Shown: positions 17,439 to 28,005 of the stretch, piece after piece | Numbering within the stretch: the stretch's first letter is position 1 | Layout of the letters: every line of letters starts with the position of its first letter | Origin: Bacillus sp. JCM 19041 | Lineage (GTDB): Bacteria; Bacillota; Bacilli; Bacillales; Bacillaceae_D | NCBI GenBank assembly: GCA_001310375.1 | Contig: BAXC01000038.1 | Span: 1 to 40,952 of the forward strand | DNA: 40,952 nucleotides | Direction: 5' to 3' | Program-made: the position numbers and the translations under genes | The notes under the pieces: generated by a model | What the model was told of the DNA's origin: nothing | Seen by the model: only the letters and a program-made list of their open reading frames with translations | Database searches by the model: none

Positions 17439-20045
17439 TCACACATTTTCTTGTTTTAACGCGTCGATGATGTTTTCTTTTTTCACTTTCGACATGGAAT
17501 AGAACATAGCCGAGCCAACAATAATGAAAACCGCAATAACCACATACATGATATGGAGCCACGGCAACGTGAACGTGTACGAAAACGAGTTTTGTGTTGT
17601 ACGATAAATCAAATACATGACACCGATACTAAGTGGCAGTCCATACAGCAATGATTTCATGCCATAGAAAATACTCTCATAACGAATCATTTTATTAAAG
17701 GATTTTGGCGTCATGCCAACAGATTTTAACATTGCAAACTCCCTTTTTCGGAGTGCAATACTTGTTGAAATTGTGTTAAAAATATTCGCGACGGAGATAA
17801 GCGTAATGAGCGTAATAAATCCATAGGTGAATACCGACAGGACCGTCATCATCTGTGTCTCTTGCTGCCTTACTTGGTAGTAGTTATACACCGATAGATT
17901 AGAAGAAGAATCACTTTCTTCTATTACCGATTGTGTCGCTAGAGGATCTTCACTCGTCAGGTAGAGTGTATGGCCAGGCATCGCTTCATCAATGGACACG
18001 GTCAATTCATCAAACGTTTCATCCGCAACAATCACAATCAAGTTACCTAAATAAACACTGCTTATCCCCATCGGAATTTCACTTGTTAAGCCAGCCACTT
18101 CTACTGCCGGCAATTCAACTTGATCATCTGTCTCCCAACTTCGTAAACAACGTCAAGTCTCTCCCCAACTTCTATTTGTACTGCACTTGTTTCTACATAT
18201 TTTCCAAGTGCATCATCACCATAAGAGATTTTATCTACAAAGATCGCCTGAGGACTACTCGCTTCGTTTAGATACTAAGATTAATCCCGGCTTGTTCTGC
18301 ATACGTTTTAAAACTATCTTCCTCCATACCAACAAGCTGAATATCATACGGATATTGTCCATCAACAAGCATCTCTGGTGCTTCTTTTGCATGTTCAATT
18401 AACTCTGGAGATGCATTCTCTTCATTTACAAATGAGCTTAAATACATCGTTCGATTTATACTGGATGCCGTCACATTTGCTACTAGATCTTCATTTCCTA
18501 AAAGATTCTTAAGAGCCTCAACACCATCATTCGAAGAAACCTCAATATCATAATTCATTTCGCTCTGCGATAACTCAAGCGAACGTTTTAGACTCTCAGT
18601 AAAATAAGACACTGATAAAAACAAGATGATGCTAATCATAAGCGAAAACACAGTGACTTGATAGCGACGCTTATTCCGTTTTAAATTCTTTAATCCTATT
18701 TCAGCCTCTAACCCAAAAAGCTTTGTAACAAGCTTAGATGTTTTACTGCTTTTCCTGTTAATTTCACATCTTGTGTTTGACGAATAGCGTCTATAGCTGT
18801 AATTCTTGATGCCCGAATCGCCGGGATATACGTTGAAATAAAAATGGTAACTGCTGATATTGCTGCTGCAATCAAAAGTGAGGTCGGAGTAACTATTAAT
18901 TCCAACCCTTCCTTCGCACCCGTTGCTTCTATGAACGTATTATTAATAAAGAAGAACGTAATACCAATACCAACTACACCTGCGATTAACCCAAGCGGAA
19001 TACTAATTAATCCAATAATAAACCCTTCAAAAAATACAGAATTCCTTTTTTGTCTTTTTGTTGCTCCAACACTGGATAGCATACCTAGGTGCCTCGATCG
19101 TTCTGATACAGAAATAGCAAATGCATTAAATATAAGAGCGACAGAACCAACAACAATCACCGCAATAATAATTGATAAAAGTCCGTATAGTGTTGCTTGC
19201 ATACTATCATTTGTTGTTAAACCATAATAACGCAGCAATTCATCATTAAACGAAATAGAATTGACACCTAGCTCCTCTGCTAACGCATCCGCATCCTCAT
19301 AAAGAGAACGACCAATGTCGTTAAGCACAACTAGCCCATTTACATGATCTTCTGTAGTCATAGTCTCTTCATCAACATAAGCGAGAGCTGTATATGCTGG
19401 TCCCCATGCAGGTTCCCATTCAGGACGTTCAATAATTCCTACAACCTCATACTCTTTGTTTATCTCATTAACGAGTTCTTCTCCTAGCTCACCATCACTT
19501 GTCCATACGAGGAAATTATGCTGCGATAGATAGTCATAGTCCTCATACCCTTCTTCCTCCGTTACCCGATCACCGATAGGAAGTGTAATTGTGTCACCAA
19601 TCTCATAATAAATCCCTGCATTTTTTGCGACTTCTTCAGAGAGAACGATCTCATTTTCTGCCCTTGGCATTCTTCCTAAACTAAGAGTAAGTGGAAAACG
19701 TTCATAACCAATCTCATTCATCTCTTGTATAAAAAGATAAGGCTTGCTTTCATTTGCACTTCCTTCTAATTTAGCAAAACCAAGATCTTTTGACAAAATT
19801 AAATCATCTGTCCCATCATCTTGCTTAATTGCACCAAGCTGATCTTTTGTTACATCTTCATAAGCAACATGCCATTCTCCGGAATTAGCAATCGTATTAC
19901 GCTGAAGCATGTCCATAAAGGACAAACCAAGGGTTGCAACTGCTGAAACCATAGCAACTGAAATAATCGTACCGAGAATCGTCACAAGTGTTCGTTTTTT
20001 GTTTTGCTTTAAGTGACGAACCGTTAGCTTGTTGACAATATTCAC
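17439..20045 (-). CDS. FtsX-type ABC transporter permease, large (three frameshifts)
   Basis: One gene broken into several frames. The first part (20045 to about 18744) has TM1 after MNIVNKLTVRHLKQNKKR, an extracellular domain of about 230 residues, then an FtsX core with three helices. The second half repeats the plan: TM, extracellular domain, FtsX core ending KKENIIDALKQENV. The frames meet near 18741-18744 (one A missing), 18273-18275 (one T missing) and 18134-18136 (one C/G missing). The corrected length is 869 aa with eight helices, the doubled FtsX/MacB architecture of exporters for antimicrobial peptides, lipids or lipoproteins. Its start overlaps the ATPase stop. Substrate unknown. 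Confidence 0.88.
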
Positions 20046-20725
20046 GGACGAATCACCTCATCATTCGCGACCTTGCCGTCTTCTATCGTGATGACACGAT
20101 CAGCTTGAAGCGCAATCCGCTCATCATGTGTGATGACCACAAGGGTTTGATTTAATGTTTTATTAAACATTTTTAATAGGTCAATGATTTCTCCGCTGTT
20201 CTTACTATCAAGATTACCCGTAGGTTCATCCGCAAGCATAATGGCCGGATTGCTCATTAATGCACGCCCAATTGAAACACGTTGTTGCTGACCACCAGAG
20301 AGTTGATTAGGTAAATGAGACAACCTCTTCTCCAAACCAAGAGAGCTAACAAGATTAGAAAAATGTTTCTCATCTACTTTGTGATTATCAAGCAACAGAG
20401 GCAATGTCATATTTTCTTCAACTGTTAAAATAGGGATCAGGTTGTAAAACTGATAAATCAACCCAATCTGCCTACGCCTAAAAATAGCTAATTGCGTTTC
20501 ATTTAGCCCGTACATATCCGTATTATCAACATAAACATGTCCACTTGTTGGACGGTCTACACCACCAAGCAAATGCAAAAGCGTGGACTTCCCTGACCCT
20601 GATGGTCCAATAATTGCCGTAAATTCTCCCTTACGAACCGTAAATGAGACATTATCAAGTGCTTTAACAGCCGTTTCACCTTTGCCGTACACTTTAGACA
20701 AATTTTCAATTCTTAAGATATCCAT
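20042..20725 (-). CDS. ABC transporter ATP-binding protein (LolD/MacB type)
   Basis: 227-aa ATPase partner of the FtsX-type permease: Walker A GPSGSGKST, Q-loop YQFYNLIPILTVEEN, signature LSGGQQQRVSIGRAL, Walker B IMLADEPTGNLD and H-loop VITHD. The ribosome site GGAGG sits best for the second of two ATGs (20725). It is preceded by a promoter region with phased repeats, so this gene and the permease form a separately inducible unit behind the two-component genes. Confidence 0.95.
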   Translation of the reverse strand: MDILRIENLSKVYGKGETAVKALDNVSFTVRKGEFTAIIGPSGSGKSTLLHLLGGVDRPTSGHVYVDNTDMYGLNETQLAIFRRRQIGLIYQFYNLIPILTVEENMTLPLLLDNHKVDEKHFSNLVSSLGLEKRLSHLPNQLSGGQQQRVSIGRALMSNPAIMLADEPTGNLDSKNSGEIIDLLKMFNKTLNQTLVVITHDERIALQADRVITIEDGKVANDEVIRP

Positions 20726-20758
20726 CATTCATCCTCCAATATCTTTTGTTATAACCTA

Positions 20759-20813
20759 AGTATATCTGCCTAAAGTGACTCGTTCGTGACTTTTAAAGTG
20801 ACAATTTAGTCAC
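20759..20813 (-). promoter_or_regulatory. Inducible promoter with four phased GTCAC repeats
   Basis: Between histidine kinase and ATPase genes, the motif GTGAC (GTCAC on the transcribed strand) occurs at 20775, 20786 and 20797 in the same direction, 11 bases apart, plus an inverted copy GTCACT at 20808. A TATACT -10 lies at 20764-20759 on the minus strand with no good -35, as expected for activator-dependent promoters. The neighbouring OmpR-type regulator is the obvious ligand. Confidence 0.65.
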
Positions 20814-20816
20814 TTA

Positions 20817-21821
20817 CTATGAACGGTTGTCTCGGTAGAACTTTAACGTAAATATCGTCCCTTCATTTAGCTTACTTTTCACTTCAATCGCACCATTCTG
20901 GCTTGTCACAATACGATGGGCCATAGCAAGACCTATACCAATACTGTTCGCTCCAGAGCGTTCTCCCTTAAAGAAACGTTTGAAAATATGAGGAAGCTCT
21001 TTCTTATGAATACCCGCCCCATTATCTCGAATCATTATTTCTGTGTAGATGATATTCTGTGAAAAAGCAACAGTAATAACACCGTCTTCCTCTGTATGCT
21101 CCATTGCGTTTTTGATTAAATTAATGAGTGCTTCCTTTGTCCAATGAAAATCACCTTGAAAGAAAACATCTGATTCTCCATCAATTAAAAATGTCTGGTT
21201 CTTTAATTCCATTGGAATGAGCAACGGCGCAGCCGCTGCTTCGACGATTTCAGCGACACAAACGCGTTCACGCTTAAAATCAACCGTACCCGCATCCATT
21301 TTTGATAACTTTAATAATGATGAAACAAGCCAATCAATCCGCTCAAGTTGAATCACTATGCTTTGAGTAAACTCTTCTCTTTTTTCTAATGGGAGCTTTG
21401 GATTCGCTAAGAGATCGGCCATTACCGTCATTGAAGTTAGGGGTGTTTTTAACTGATGAGAAATGTCTGACAGGGCATCTGTTAGTTTTGTTTTATCATC
21501 CGCTAGTCTCACACTTTGTTCAGACAACATCTGTGTCACTTTATAAATCTCGTTTTTTAATATGCTTAACTCTCCTTCTTGATTGTCACGCACATCAAGA
21601 GAGAAAGCACCAGAACTAATTTGTCTTAAATAACCTGATAGCCTTTCAACTTCTTTATAGCGCAATCTCGTAAAACCAATACTTATCCCAATTAACAAAA
21701 TCATCACCATTGCCACAATAGCAGCTGCCAACAAGGAGATGAAGGAAAGCCCTATAACTGTGATCAGTGCGATACCGACCAGCCATATCATGTATAAACG
21801 CCACTCTTTATTCCGGAACAT
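20817..21821 (-). CDS. Membrane sensor histidine kinase
   Basis: 334 aa. Two adjacent membrane segments (about residues 11-30 and 32-50) leave almost no extracellular loop, so the signal is probably sensed within the membrane or through the ABC permease. There is a HAMP-like linker to about 105, a DHp helix with phosphoacceptor His122 in SHQLKTPLTSM, and a catalytic domain with N-box NLIKNAMEH and DNGAGI. It overlaps the response regulator stop by one base (TAATG). Its context (regulator, kinase, ATPase, FtsX permease) resembles peptide-antibiotic sensing and detoxification modules. Confidence 0.93.
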   Translation of the reverse strand: MFRNKEWRLYMIWLVGIALITVIGLSFISLLAAAIVAMVMILLIGISIGFTRLRYKEVERLSGYLRQISSGAFSLDVRDNQEGELSILKNEIYKVTQMLSEQSVRLADDKTKLTDALSDISHQLKTPLTSMTVMADLLANPKLPLEKREEFTQSIVIQLERIDWLVSSLLKLSKMDAGTVDFKRERVCVAEIVEAAAAPLLIPMELKNQTFLIDGESDVFFQGDFHWTKEALINLIKNAMEHTEEDGVITVAFSQNIIYTEIMIRDNGAGIHKKELPHIFKRFFKGERSGANSIGIGLAMAHRIVTSQNGAIEVKSKLNEGTIFTLKFYRDNRS

Positions 21822-22504
21822 TAACTGCCCACCTTGTAGCCCCGGCCTCTAACCGTTTGAATAATCGTCGGATTATGCGGGTCGTCTTCCAGTTTTTCAC
21901 GTAATCTTTTAATATAGACGGTTAACGTATTGTCATTAACAAAATCTCCAGCTACATCCCATATTTGTTCGAGCAATTGACTCCTCGAAAGGACTTGTCC
22001 CATATGATTAGCAAAAATCATGAGTAACCGATATTCTAACGCTGTCATCGACACCTCTTGGCCTGATTTAACAACTTTCCCCTCGAGCATATGAATTCGA
22101 ACCGGACCAAGTTCCAGTATCGACTGCTGGCGTGGTTGTTTGTCATATCTTCGCAAGACGGACTTAATTCTTGATAAAAGCTCACGTATACGAAATGGTT
22201 TCGTTATATAATCATCCGCCCCCATATCAAGGCCCATTACGACATTCCCTTCATCATCAACAGCGGTTAGAAAAATAACAGGAATATCACTTTTATCTTT
22301 CACTAATTTGCATAACTCATAACCACTTCCATCTGGCAAAGCCAAATCAAATAAGCATAAGGAAATGCAATCAATCTGTTCCGAAAGTACTTGCTTTGCC
22401 GAACGGACGTCTGGACACAACATAGCCTCAAACCCTTCTTGCTCGAGTGAATATTCAATTCCCGTCGCAATCGTTTGATCATCCTCCACAAGCAGTATCT
22501 TCAT
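21821..22504 (-). CDS. OmpR/PhoB-family response regulator
   Basis: 227-aa response regulator: receiver domain with acidic pocket VEDD, phosphoacceptor Asp53 (LFDLALPDGSG), TAVDD and conserved lysine in YITKPF, followed by a winged-helix domain ending in VRGRGYKV. I start at the ATG at 22504 (GGGTGGG upstream); three more codons are possible. It is the first gene of its operon and is predicted to bind the phased GTCAC repeats upstream of the ATPase gene. Confidence 0.94.
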   Translation of the reverse strand: MKILLVEDDQTIATGIEYSLEQEGFEAMLCPDVRSAKQVLSEQIDCISLCLFDLALPDGSGYELCKLVKDKSDIPVIFLTAVDDEGNVVMGLDMGADDYITKPFRIRELLSRIKSVLRRYDKQPRQQSILELGPVRIHMLEGKVVKSGQEVSMTALEYRLLMIFANHMGQVLSRSQLLEQIWDVAGDFVNDNTLTVYIKRLREKLEDDPHNPTIIQTVRGRGYKVGS

Positions 22505-22513
22505 AACACCCAC

Positions 22514-22823
22514 CCTTTTTCGTAATTAATGGTGTTAGTTTACCATATAGCTCACCTTTCCACTAAAACATGGGAAACTAGCTATTCTTCTAGAAATAAA
22601 AGTTTTTGATCTGCAGATTGTTGAGACGCTTCAATAACAAGTGAAATAAATCCACAATTGTCTCTGAAGTAGAACAATTTACAGATGTGCTTCCAATAAA
22701 GACCGTCGCTACCTACAATTGTTCACGTTAAAAAGCTAGTGACGCCTTATTCGATGAATGAGAAAAGGACTCATAAGTAATCTTGAGTCCTTTTCATGTT
22801 TCCTTATTTTATCACTATCATTT
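22514..22823. other. Intergenic region with one terminator, otherwise nothing clear
   Basis: About 310 bases between the response regulator and the serine hydrolase. Apart from the terminator at 22762-22795 I see no convincing gene. A minus-strand frame near 22580-22740 gives protein-like but short text without start or ribosome site. Confidence 0.5.
22762..22795. terminator. Bidirectional terminator
   Basis: GAAAAGGACTCA and TGAGTCCTTTTC form a perfect 12-bp stem with a 10-base loop and A/T tracts on both sides. It insulates the regulator promoter from the serine hydrolase gene. Confidence 0.85.
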
Positions 22824-23908
22824 TTAAGTCTTTGGACACCCTCTAGAAAAGCTATCTTTTTTTGTCATGTGACTTCTAATAAGATTATGCAACCGCGGAC
22901 GCAATCGTAAAATACCCGTCCCTCTTCCAAAGTGAACGCGGTTTGTTAATAGGATCACTTGAAGATCTTCGACTGGATCAATCCAAATGCTCGTACCAGT
23001 AAAACCGGTGTGCCCATAGGAAGAAGTGGAAAATAAATCTCCACATGATGAAGGTCCTGATGACTTCATCAACCACCCAAGCCCGCGAGGTTCATCGGCA
23101 AAGGGCGTATGATTTTTGGCAGCCAACTTTAACAATGGACCAACAACTACTTCATTGTCTCGAAACACCCCATCATTCGAAGCATTGATACGTAATTCCC
23201 CAAATCTGTAGCGGTCGAAAATAAGCCTGCGTGCCCACTTATACCTCCCATAAACCTTGCGTTCTCATCATGTACGACTCCTCGTAACCAACTCCCGCTT
23301 GCCTCATCATATTCCATGGATGCAAAGCGACTTTGGTTATAATTTGGATTAAAATTCGTTTCTTTCATACCGAGCGGTTCAAATAGCTCGCGCTTTGCCA
23401 CAACGTCCAATCGTTGATCAGCTATTTTTTCAATTAGTTTATACAACATCATAAACCCTAAATCGCTATAGATGACCTTGCTACCGGGACTAGCTTGCAA
23501 AGAAGTAGTTGCAATAAGTCTCGGGATCTCCTTCGGCTCTATCGATTCTTTATAAAAATCACGGCTAGCTGGTAAACCTGAAGTATGGGTTAATAATTGG
23601 TAAACTGTGATGTCTTTTTTATCTTCTTTTGTGAACTCTTCAAGAAAAAAAACTGACTCGGTCATGAAGATGAACGTCCCCAGATGATACAAACTTTAGT
23701 ATTAGTGGCAACGTACAAACGACCTTTGTCAATGAGGCAAGATCAAACACCGTATTCCTATCCATTTTTTCTTTTTGAGGATAGACTGCTGATTTCCCAA
23801 CAGCGGCAGTCATGATTTGTTTCTCCCCTTGGCGTACACTTATAACAGCACCAGGATGGAGCCCGCCTTCATTTCTTTTTCCAAAAAATAAATAACCTCG
23901 TCTTTCAT
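22824..23908 (-). CDS. Beta-lactamase-fold (S12) serine hydrolase (three frameshifts)
   Basis: Serine hydrolase of the class C beta-lactamase/D-Ala-D-Ala carboxypeptidase/esterase fold. The nucleophile motif SLTK is in FDLASLTKVVCTLP, the second motif YSD in VIYSDLGFMML, and the third HTG in YGHTGFTGTS, so all active-site elements survive. The start is the ATG at 23908 (GTGAGGAA upstream). Frames break near 23862-23864 (one G missing on the coding strand), in an eight-T run at 23645-23652 (one extra T) and near 23168-23171 (one G missing). The corrected protein is about 360 aa, YbbE-like in size. No signal peptide is visible, so it is likely cytoplasmic; substrate unknown. Confidence 0.85.
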
Positions 23909-24066
23909 TTCCTCACGCTCCCTTATCAATTATACGAATAACCTCATTTATTGAAGACACAGTATCTTTTTATCTCACCACATTCAATTACACACATCTT
24001 TATTCCTGTAAATCAACTTACTTTATAAAGAAATACAGTAAATTAGTTCCGATTTTCCAAAAAATA

Positions 24067-24095
24067 TTGACATATTCATTATACAGGAATACTAT
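24067..24095 (+). promoter_or_regulatory. Sigma-A promoter of the peptide transporter
   Basis: Consensus TTGACA (24067-24072), 17-base spacer, TACTAT (24090-24095), 50 bases upstream of the start codon. Confidence 0.75.
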
Positions 24096-24145
24096 TTTCC
24101 TCATATCTTTTTAATCCTTTAACACATTGAAAGAAGGTTACACTT

Positions 24146-25627
24146 ATGCCAGCGAATCATCGCACGGCACCAAGTATTCCCCAGAAAGGTTTTTTTGGTC
24201 ACCCTAAAGGTCTATTCACATTATTTTTCACTGAATTTTGGGAGCGTTTTTCCTATTATGGGATGCGTGCCATTCTTTTATATTACTTATATGATACGGT
24301 AGCAAACGGTGGTCTTGGTTTTGATCGAGCGACTGCGACTGCCATTGTTTCTATTTACGGTGCACTCGTTTATATGTCAGGTGTACTCGGAGGTTGGTTA
24401 GCAGACAGACTGTTTGGCACAAAAAAAATGGTTTTCTATGGCGGCGTTATAATTATGCTTGGTCATATCGCTTTATCCATCCCTGGAAGCACCAGCGCTT
24501 TTTTCGTTAGTATGATTCTGATTATTCTTGGTACCGGCTTATTAAAACCCAATGTATCAAGTGTTGTTGGTGATTTATATACAGCTGATGATACACGCAG
24601 AGATTCCGGGTTTAGCATTTTTGTCATGGGCATTAACCTAGGTGCTTTTGTAGCACCACTCATTGTCGGAACACTTGGACAAAAATACAATTACCATCTC
24701 GGGTTTGCAGTTGCTGCGGTCGGCATGTTTATCGGGCTTATTGTCTTTCTCATGACACATAAAAAGTATTTAGGCACTGCAGGTGAAATGCCACCTAATC
24801 CACTTCCAGCAAACAAACGGAAAAATGTCATTGTCAGTTTAGTTGTTGGTGGCTTGGTCATCCTTGCCGCTAGTGCGCTTTTACTCGCTTATGAGATTGT
24901 TACAATTACATTCTTTATCAACGCTGTCAGCATTTTAGGCGTACTGCTCCCAATTATCTATTTTATTGCGATGTACCGTAGTAAGAAGACAACGAGCGAC
25001 GAGAAGTCACGATTAATTGCATACATTCCATTATTTGTCGCTGCGGTCATGTTTTGGTCGATCCAGGAACAAGGTGCTACGATCCTTGCGCTTTATGCGG
25101 CAGAACGAACACAATTGTCGCTTGGGAGTTTCACATTACAAGCATCTTGGTTTCAATCACTTAATCCTTTATTTATCATTGCGCTTGCCCCCATTTTTGC
25201 ATGGCTCTGGCTTAAGCTAGGCAGCAAACAACCTGGCACACCGATTAAATATGGCATCGGAATTATCTTTGCAGGTGCTTCGTTTTTAATTATGGTGATT
25301 CCAGCTATGATGGGTGGCACTCAAGTAAGCCCGCTTTGGTTAGTTTTCAGCTTTTTCCTTTGCGTTATTGGAGAACTGCTTATTTCACCAGTCGGCCTTT
25401 CCATTACAACAAAGCTTGCGCCAAAAGCCTTCTCAGCACAAATGATGAGTATGTGGTTTCTAACGAATGCCTGTGCACAAGCACTAAATGCACAGTTAGC
25501 AGGGGTCTTTGACAAAGTATCCGAAACAACCTATTTTGGTGTACTAGGAGGTACAGCTGTCATTCTAGGTCTTGCTATGTTTGCTCTTACACCGATGATT
25601 AAGCGAGCAATGCGCGGCATTCAATAA
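24146..25627 (+). CDS. POT-family di/tripeptide:H+ symporter
   Basis: 493-aa proton-dependent oligopeptide transporter (DtpT/YclF type), with 12-14 helices. The proton-coupling motif EFWERFSYYGMRAILLYYL is near residue 30, the POT signature GTGLLKPNVSSVVGDLY near 130, and FFSIQEQG-like FWSIQEQGATIL near 300. It imports small peptides as nitrogen and amino-acid sources. The gene stands alone between its own promoter and terminator and is intact; the ribosome site is GAAGG. Confidence 0.93.
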   Translation: MPANHRTAPSIPQKGFFGHPKGLFTLFFTEFWERFSYYGMRAILLYYLYDTVANGGLGFDRATATAIVSIYGALVYMSGVLGGWLADRLFGTKKMVFYGGVIIMLGHIALSIPGSTSAFFVSMILIILGTGLLKPNVSSVVGDLYTADDTRRDSGFSIFVMGINLGAFVAPLIVGTLGQKYNYHLGFAVAAVGMFIGLIVFLMTHKKYLGTAGEMPPNPLPANKRKNVIVSLVVGGLVILAASALLLAYEIVTITFFINAVSILGVLLPIIYFIAMYRSKKTTSDEKSRLIAYIPLFVAAVMFWSIQEQGATILALYAAERTQLSLGSFTLQASWFQSLNPLFIIALAPIFAWLWLKLGSKQPGTPIKYGIGIIFAGASFLIMVIPAMMGGTQVSPLWLVFSFFLCVIGELLISPVGLSITTKLAPKAFSAQMMSMWFLTNACAQALNAQLAGVFDKVSETTYFGVLGGTAVILGLAMFALTPMIKRAMRGIQ

Positions 25628-25633
25628 AAGGTA

Positions 25634-25663
25634 AGACGCCAGGCTACACTGGCGTCTCTTTTT
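25634..25663 (+). terminator. Terminator after the peptide transporter
   Basis: AGACGCCAG and CTGGCGTCT pair perfectly around a 6-base loop, followed by CTTTTT. Confidence 0.92.
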
Positions 25664-25760
25664 GTTTCTGAGATCTCTTAATCGTTGAACGTAAAACAAG
25701 GAATCCCTCTCTTTAAGTCGAATTTAACCATGAACCAAAACTTTGAAAGGAGTCGATCCA

Positions 25761-26244
25761 ATGAGTGATATGCTTGTGCCTTTATATCGTTTACCAAAGG
25801 AAAAAGAGGCATCAAACGATTTCAACATTAGAAGAGCCCTCGCACCAGAAAAATCAATTATCCTTGATTGGGTGAAAAACCACTTTGGTCAAGCCTGGTC
25901 TGACGAGTGCGATGTTGCTTTCAGCAATGCACCTGTTACTTGTTATATCGCGATTCAAGACGAAGAATTGATTGGGTTTGCTTGCTATGATGCAACAATG
26001 AAAAACTTTTTTTGGACCAACTGGCGTACAAGAAAATGCACGCGGTCTTGGTGCTGGCAAGGCGCTATTGTTACGATGCTTCCATTCAATGAAAGAAACT
26101 GGCTACGGATATGGAATTATAGGAGGCGCTGGTCCGGTTGAATTTTATGAGCATACACTTGGAGCGATTGCTATACCAGACTCAAAACCTGGCATTTACG
26201 CAGGCATGCTTCGCTCTAAACCGACTAGTACAAGCAAAAGTTAA
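25761..26244 (+). CDS. GNAT acetyltransferase (frameshifted)
   Basis: N-acetyltransferase of about 160 aa. The first frame (MSDMLVPLYRLP ... IGFACYDATMKNFF) ends wrongly after a seven-T run at 26007-26013. Removing one T gives GPTGVQENARGLGAGKALLL, the acetyl-CoA loop (R/Q-x-x-G-x-G/A), and continues GGAGPVEFYEHTLGA to a stop at 26244. Start at 25761, behind GAAAGGAG. Target unknown; the FFGPTGV pattern is typical of a Bacillus GNAT group of unknown substrate. Confidence 0.82.
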
Positions 26245-26302
26245 GATAAGTACTGAGCTCACTCTGTTGCAACTAGCGTAGAAAGAAACCTACTTTTCGA
26301 CC

Positions 26303-26520
26303 TTAGCTGAGACCCCATTGAAGATAGTTGTTCTCTGGGGTTTTTGAGTTGAGTTGAACTGAATCAATGAATCGTGGAAAAGTAGCTTTAATGGGAAGTC
26401 GGAAACGAAAGTGGGAATTAGAGAGATTTAATGACGATTGTGGAGATTTCATGCGGTAGTCAGAGATTCGATCAATAGATGAGGAGATTCTATCGCTCAT
26501 CATCTACATTTAATCAGTAA
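26303..26520. repeat. Degenerate short-repeat region
   Basis: About 200 bases in which GAGATT-type words recur at roughly 20-base intervals (GAGAGATTTAATG, GGAGATTTCATG, AGAGATTCGATC, GGAGATTCTATC). The minus-strand frame encodes low-complexity Ser/Arg-rich text (ISSSIDRISDYR) with no ribosome site. I read it as a dispersed intergenic repeat rather than a gene. A terminator-like stem (ACCCCA/TGGGGT then TTTTT) lies at 26312-26345. Confidence 0.45.
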
Positions 26521-26589
26521 GTCACAGATGAATTAAATATCATTCATCATAACCACCAATAGTCTGTCAATCTCCTCCATCAACTACAA

Positions 26590-26615
26590 AGAAGCCTGCT
26601 TAAGCAGGCTGCTTC
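26590..26615 (-). terminator. Terminator of the galactonate operon
   Basis: AGCCTGCTTAAGCAGGCT (26593-26610) is a perfect palindrome just downstream of the last gene, followed on the minus strand by TCTTTG. Confidence 0.7.
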
Positions 26616-26629
26616 AACGAACTATATTT

Positions 26630-27978
26630 CTATGAAAAGAAAAAGCTTAATCCAAATACAACAAAGAATCCAACTAGACCAATAATTGTTTCCATAACCG
26701 TCCACGATTTAAGTGTATCTTTTTCAGACATCTCAAGGAAACGGTTTACGAGCCAGAATCCTGAATCATTCACATGGGATAACACTGTCGCACCACATGC
26801 AATTGATATCGCAATTAACGCTAGAGAAGGCTGTGAAAGATCGACCATTTCTAAGATAGGTGAGATTAAACCCGCAGCCGTAATCATTGCTACCGTTGCA
26901 GAACCTTGAGCAACTCGGACAAAAGTAGAAATCAGGAATGCGAGTAACACAAGTGGAAATCCTGAAGACGCCATTAGTTCGCCCATCGCATCACCAACAC
27001 CGCTTTGAATAAGCACTTCTTTAAACACGCCGCCAGCCCCTGTAATTAAAATAACAATTCCAGCAGGTTCGAGCGCTTTTGTCGTCATCGTTTGCATTTC
27101 TTCCTTTGTCACACCACGACGCTTACCAAGGAAATACATCGCAAGTAACGTTGCAATAATTAATGCGATAAATGGATGCCCAATGAATGTCACAATATCA
27201 CGAAGCATACCCTCTTCTAGAATAACTCCTCCTGCGGTATTTAACAGGATAAGAGCTAACGGGGAAAGGATAATAAAGCAGATTAAAGCAAAAGAAGGCA
27301 ATTGTTTTCTCTCATCTGATTCTTTTTCCGCTTCTTTAGCAATGTGGGCAGGGACACTGATATGTAATTTATTCCCTATATATCGTCCAAATAGCGGGCC
27401 TGCTACAACCATCGCCGGAATCCCTGCAATGACACCAAACAATAACATCCAACCTAAATCAACACCAAGTACAGACGCCACTGCAATTGGACCTGGCGTG
27501 GGAGGGATGAAACTATGGGCCACTGCAAGTCCAGCCAAAAGCGGTATCGCGTAATAAAGCAAAGATTTTCCTGTACGCATTGCAAGGCTATACACGATAG
27601 GGAGCAAGATAACAAGTGCGACATCTAAAAACACAGGAATTGCAACAATGAACCTGTTAAACCTAAAGCCCATTGCGATCGCTTTTCTCCAAACTTATCA
27701 ACGAGAGTAAAAGCCAACCTTTCAGCCCCTCCAGAAGTTCGAAGCATTTCTCCAAACATAGCACCTAGACCGACAACAATGGCAATAAATCCTAAGGTGC
27801 CGCCCATTCCACTCTCCATTGTTTCAAGCAAAAAGCTTGGATCCATTCCTGTAAAAAGCCCAATCAAAATACTAGCGATTAACAAAGCGAGAAACGCTTG
27901 CATTTTCGAGTGCATAATTAAATATAATAGGACGCCAATCCCAATAATCGTAATCAGTATCAATCCAAAAGATGACAT
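26630..27978 (-). CDS. GntP-family galactonate/gluconate symporter (frameshifted)
   Basis: Membrane transporter of the GntP family, about 449 aa after correction. N-terminal frame: MSSFGLILITIIGIGVLL to EKRSQWALGLTG. The C-terminal frame continues FIVAIPVFLDVALVILLP, PPTPGPIAVASVLGVDLG, GAGGVFKEVLIQSGVGDA and HVNDSGFWLVNRF. One T is missing near 27651 (GGTTCATTG). It is the last gene of the kdgR-kdgK-aldolase-dgoD operon and is presumably the D-galactonate importer, where proteobacteria use the MFS protein DgoT. Ribosome site AAGGAGG. Confidence 0.9.
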
Positions 27979-28005
27979 TGATTCCCCTCCTTCTGTTACA
28001 GTGGT

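Noticed and set aside
22580..22740. Minus-strand protein-like text between the two-component genes and the serine hydrolase
   Set aside because: Two frames each give short plausible text, but neither has a start, a ribosome site or a recognisable motif.
17439..23908. True pseudogene formation in the permease and serine hydrolase
   Set aside because: Catalytic and structural motifs are all intact on both sides of each break and the breaks lie in homopolymers, like those of the other genes.
26303..26503. 66-codon minus-strand frame as a gene
   Set aside because: Ser/Arg-rich repetitive text without a ribosome site, explained by the underlying short repeats.
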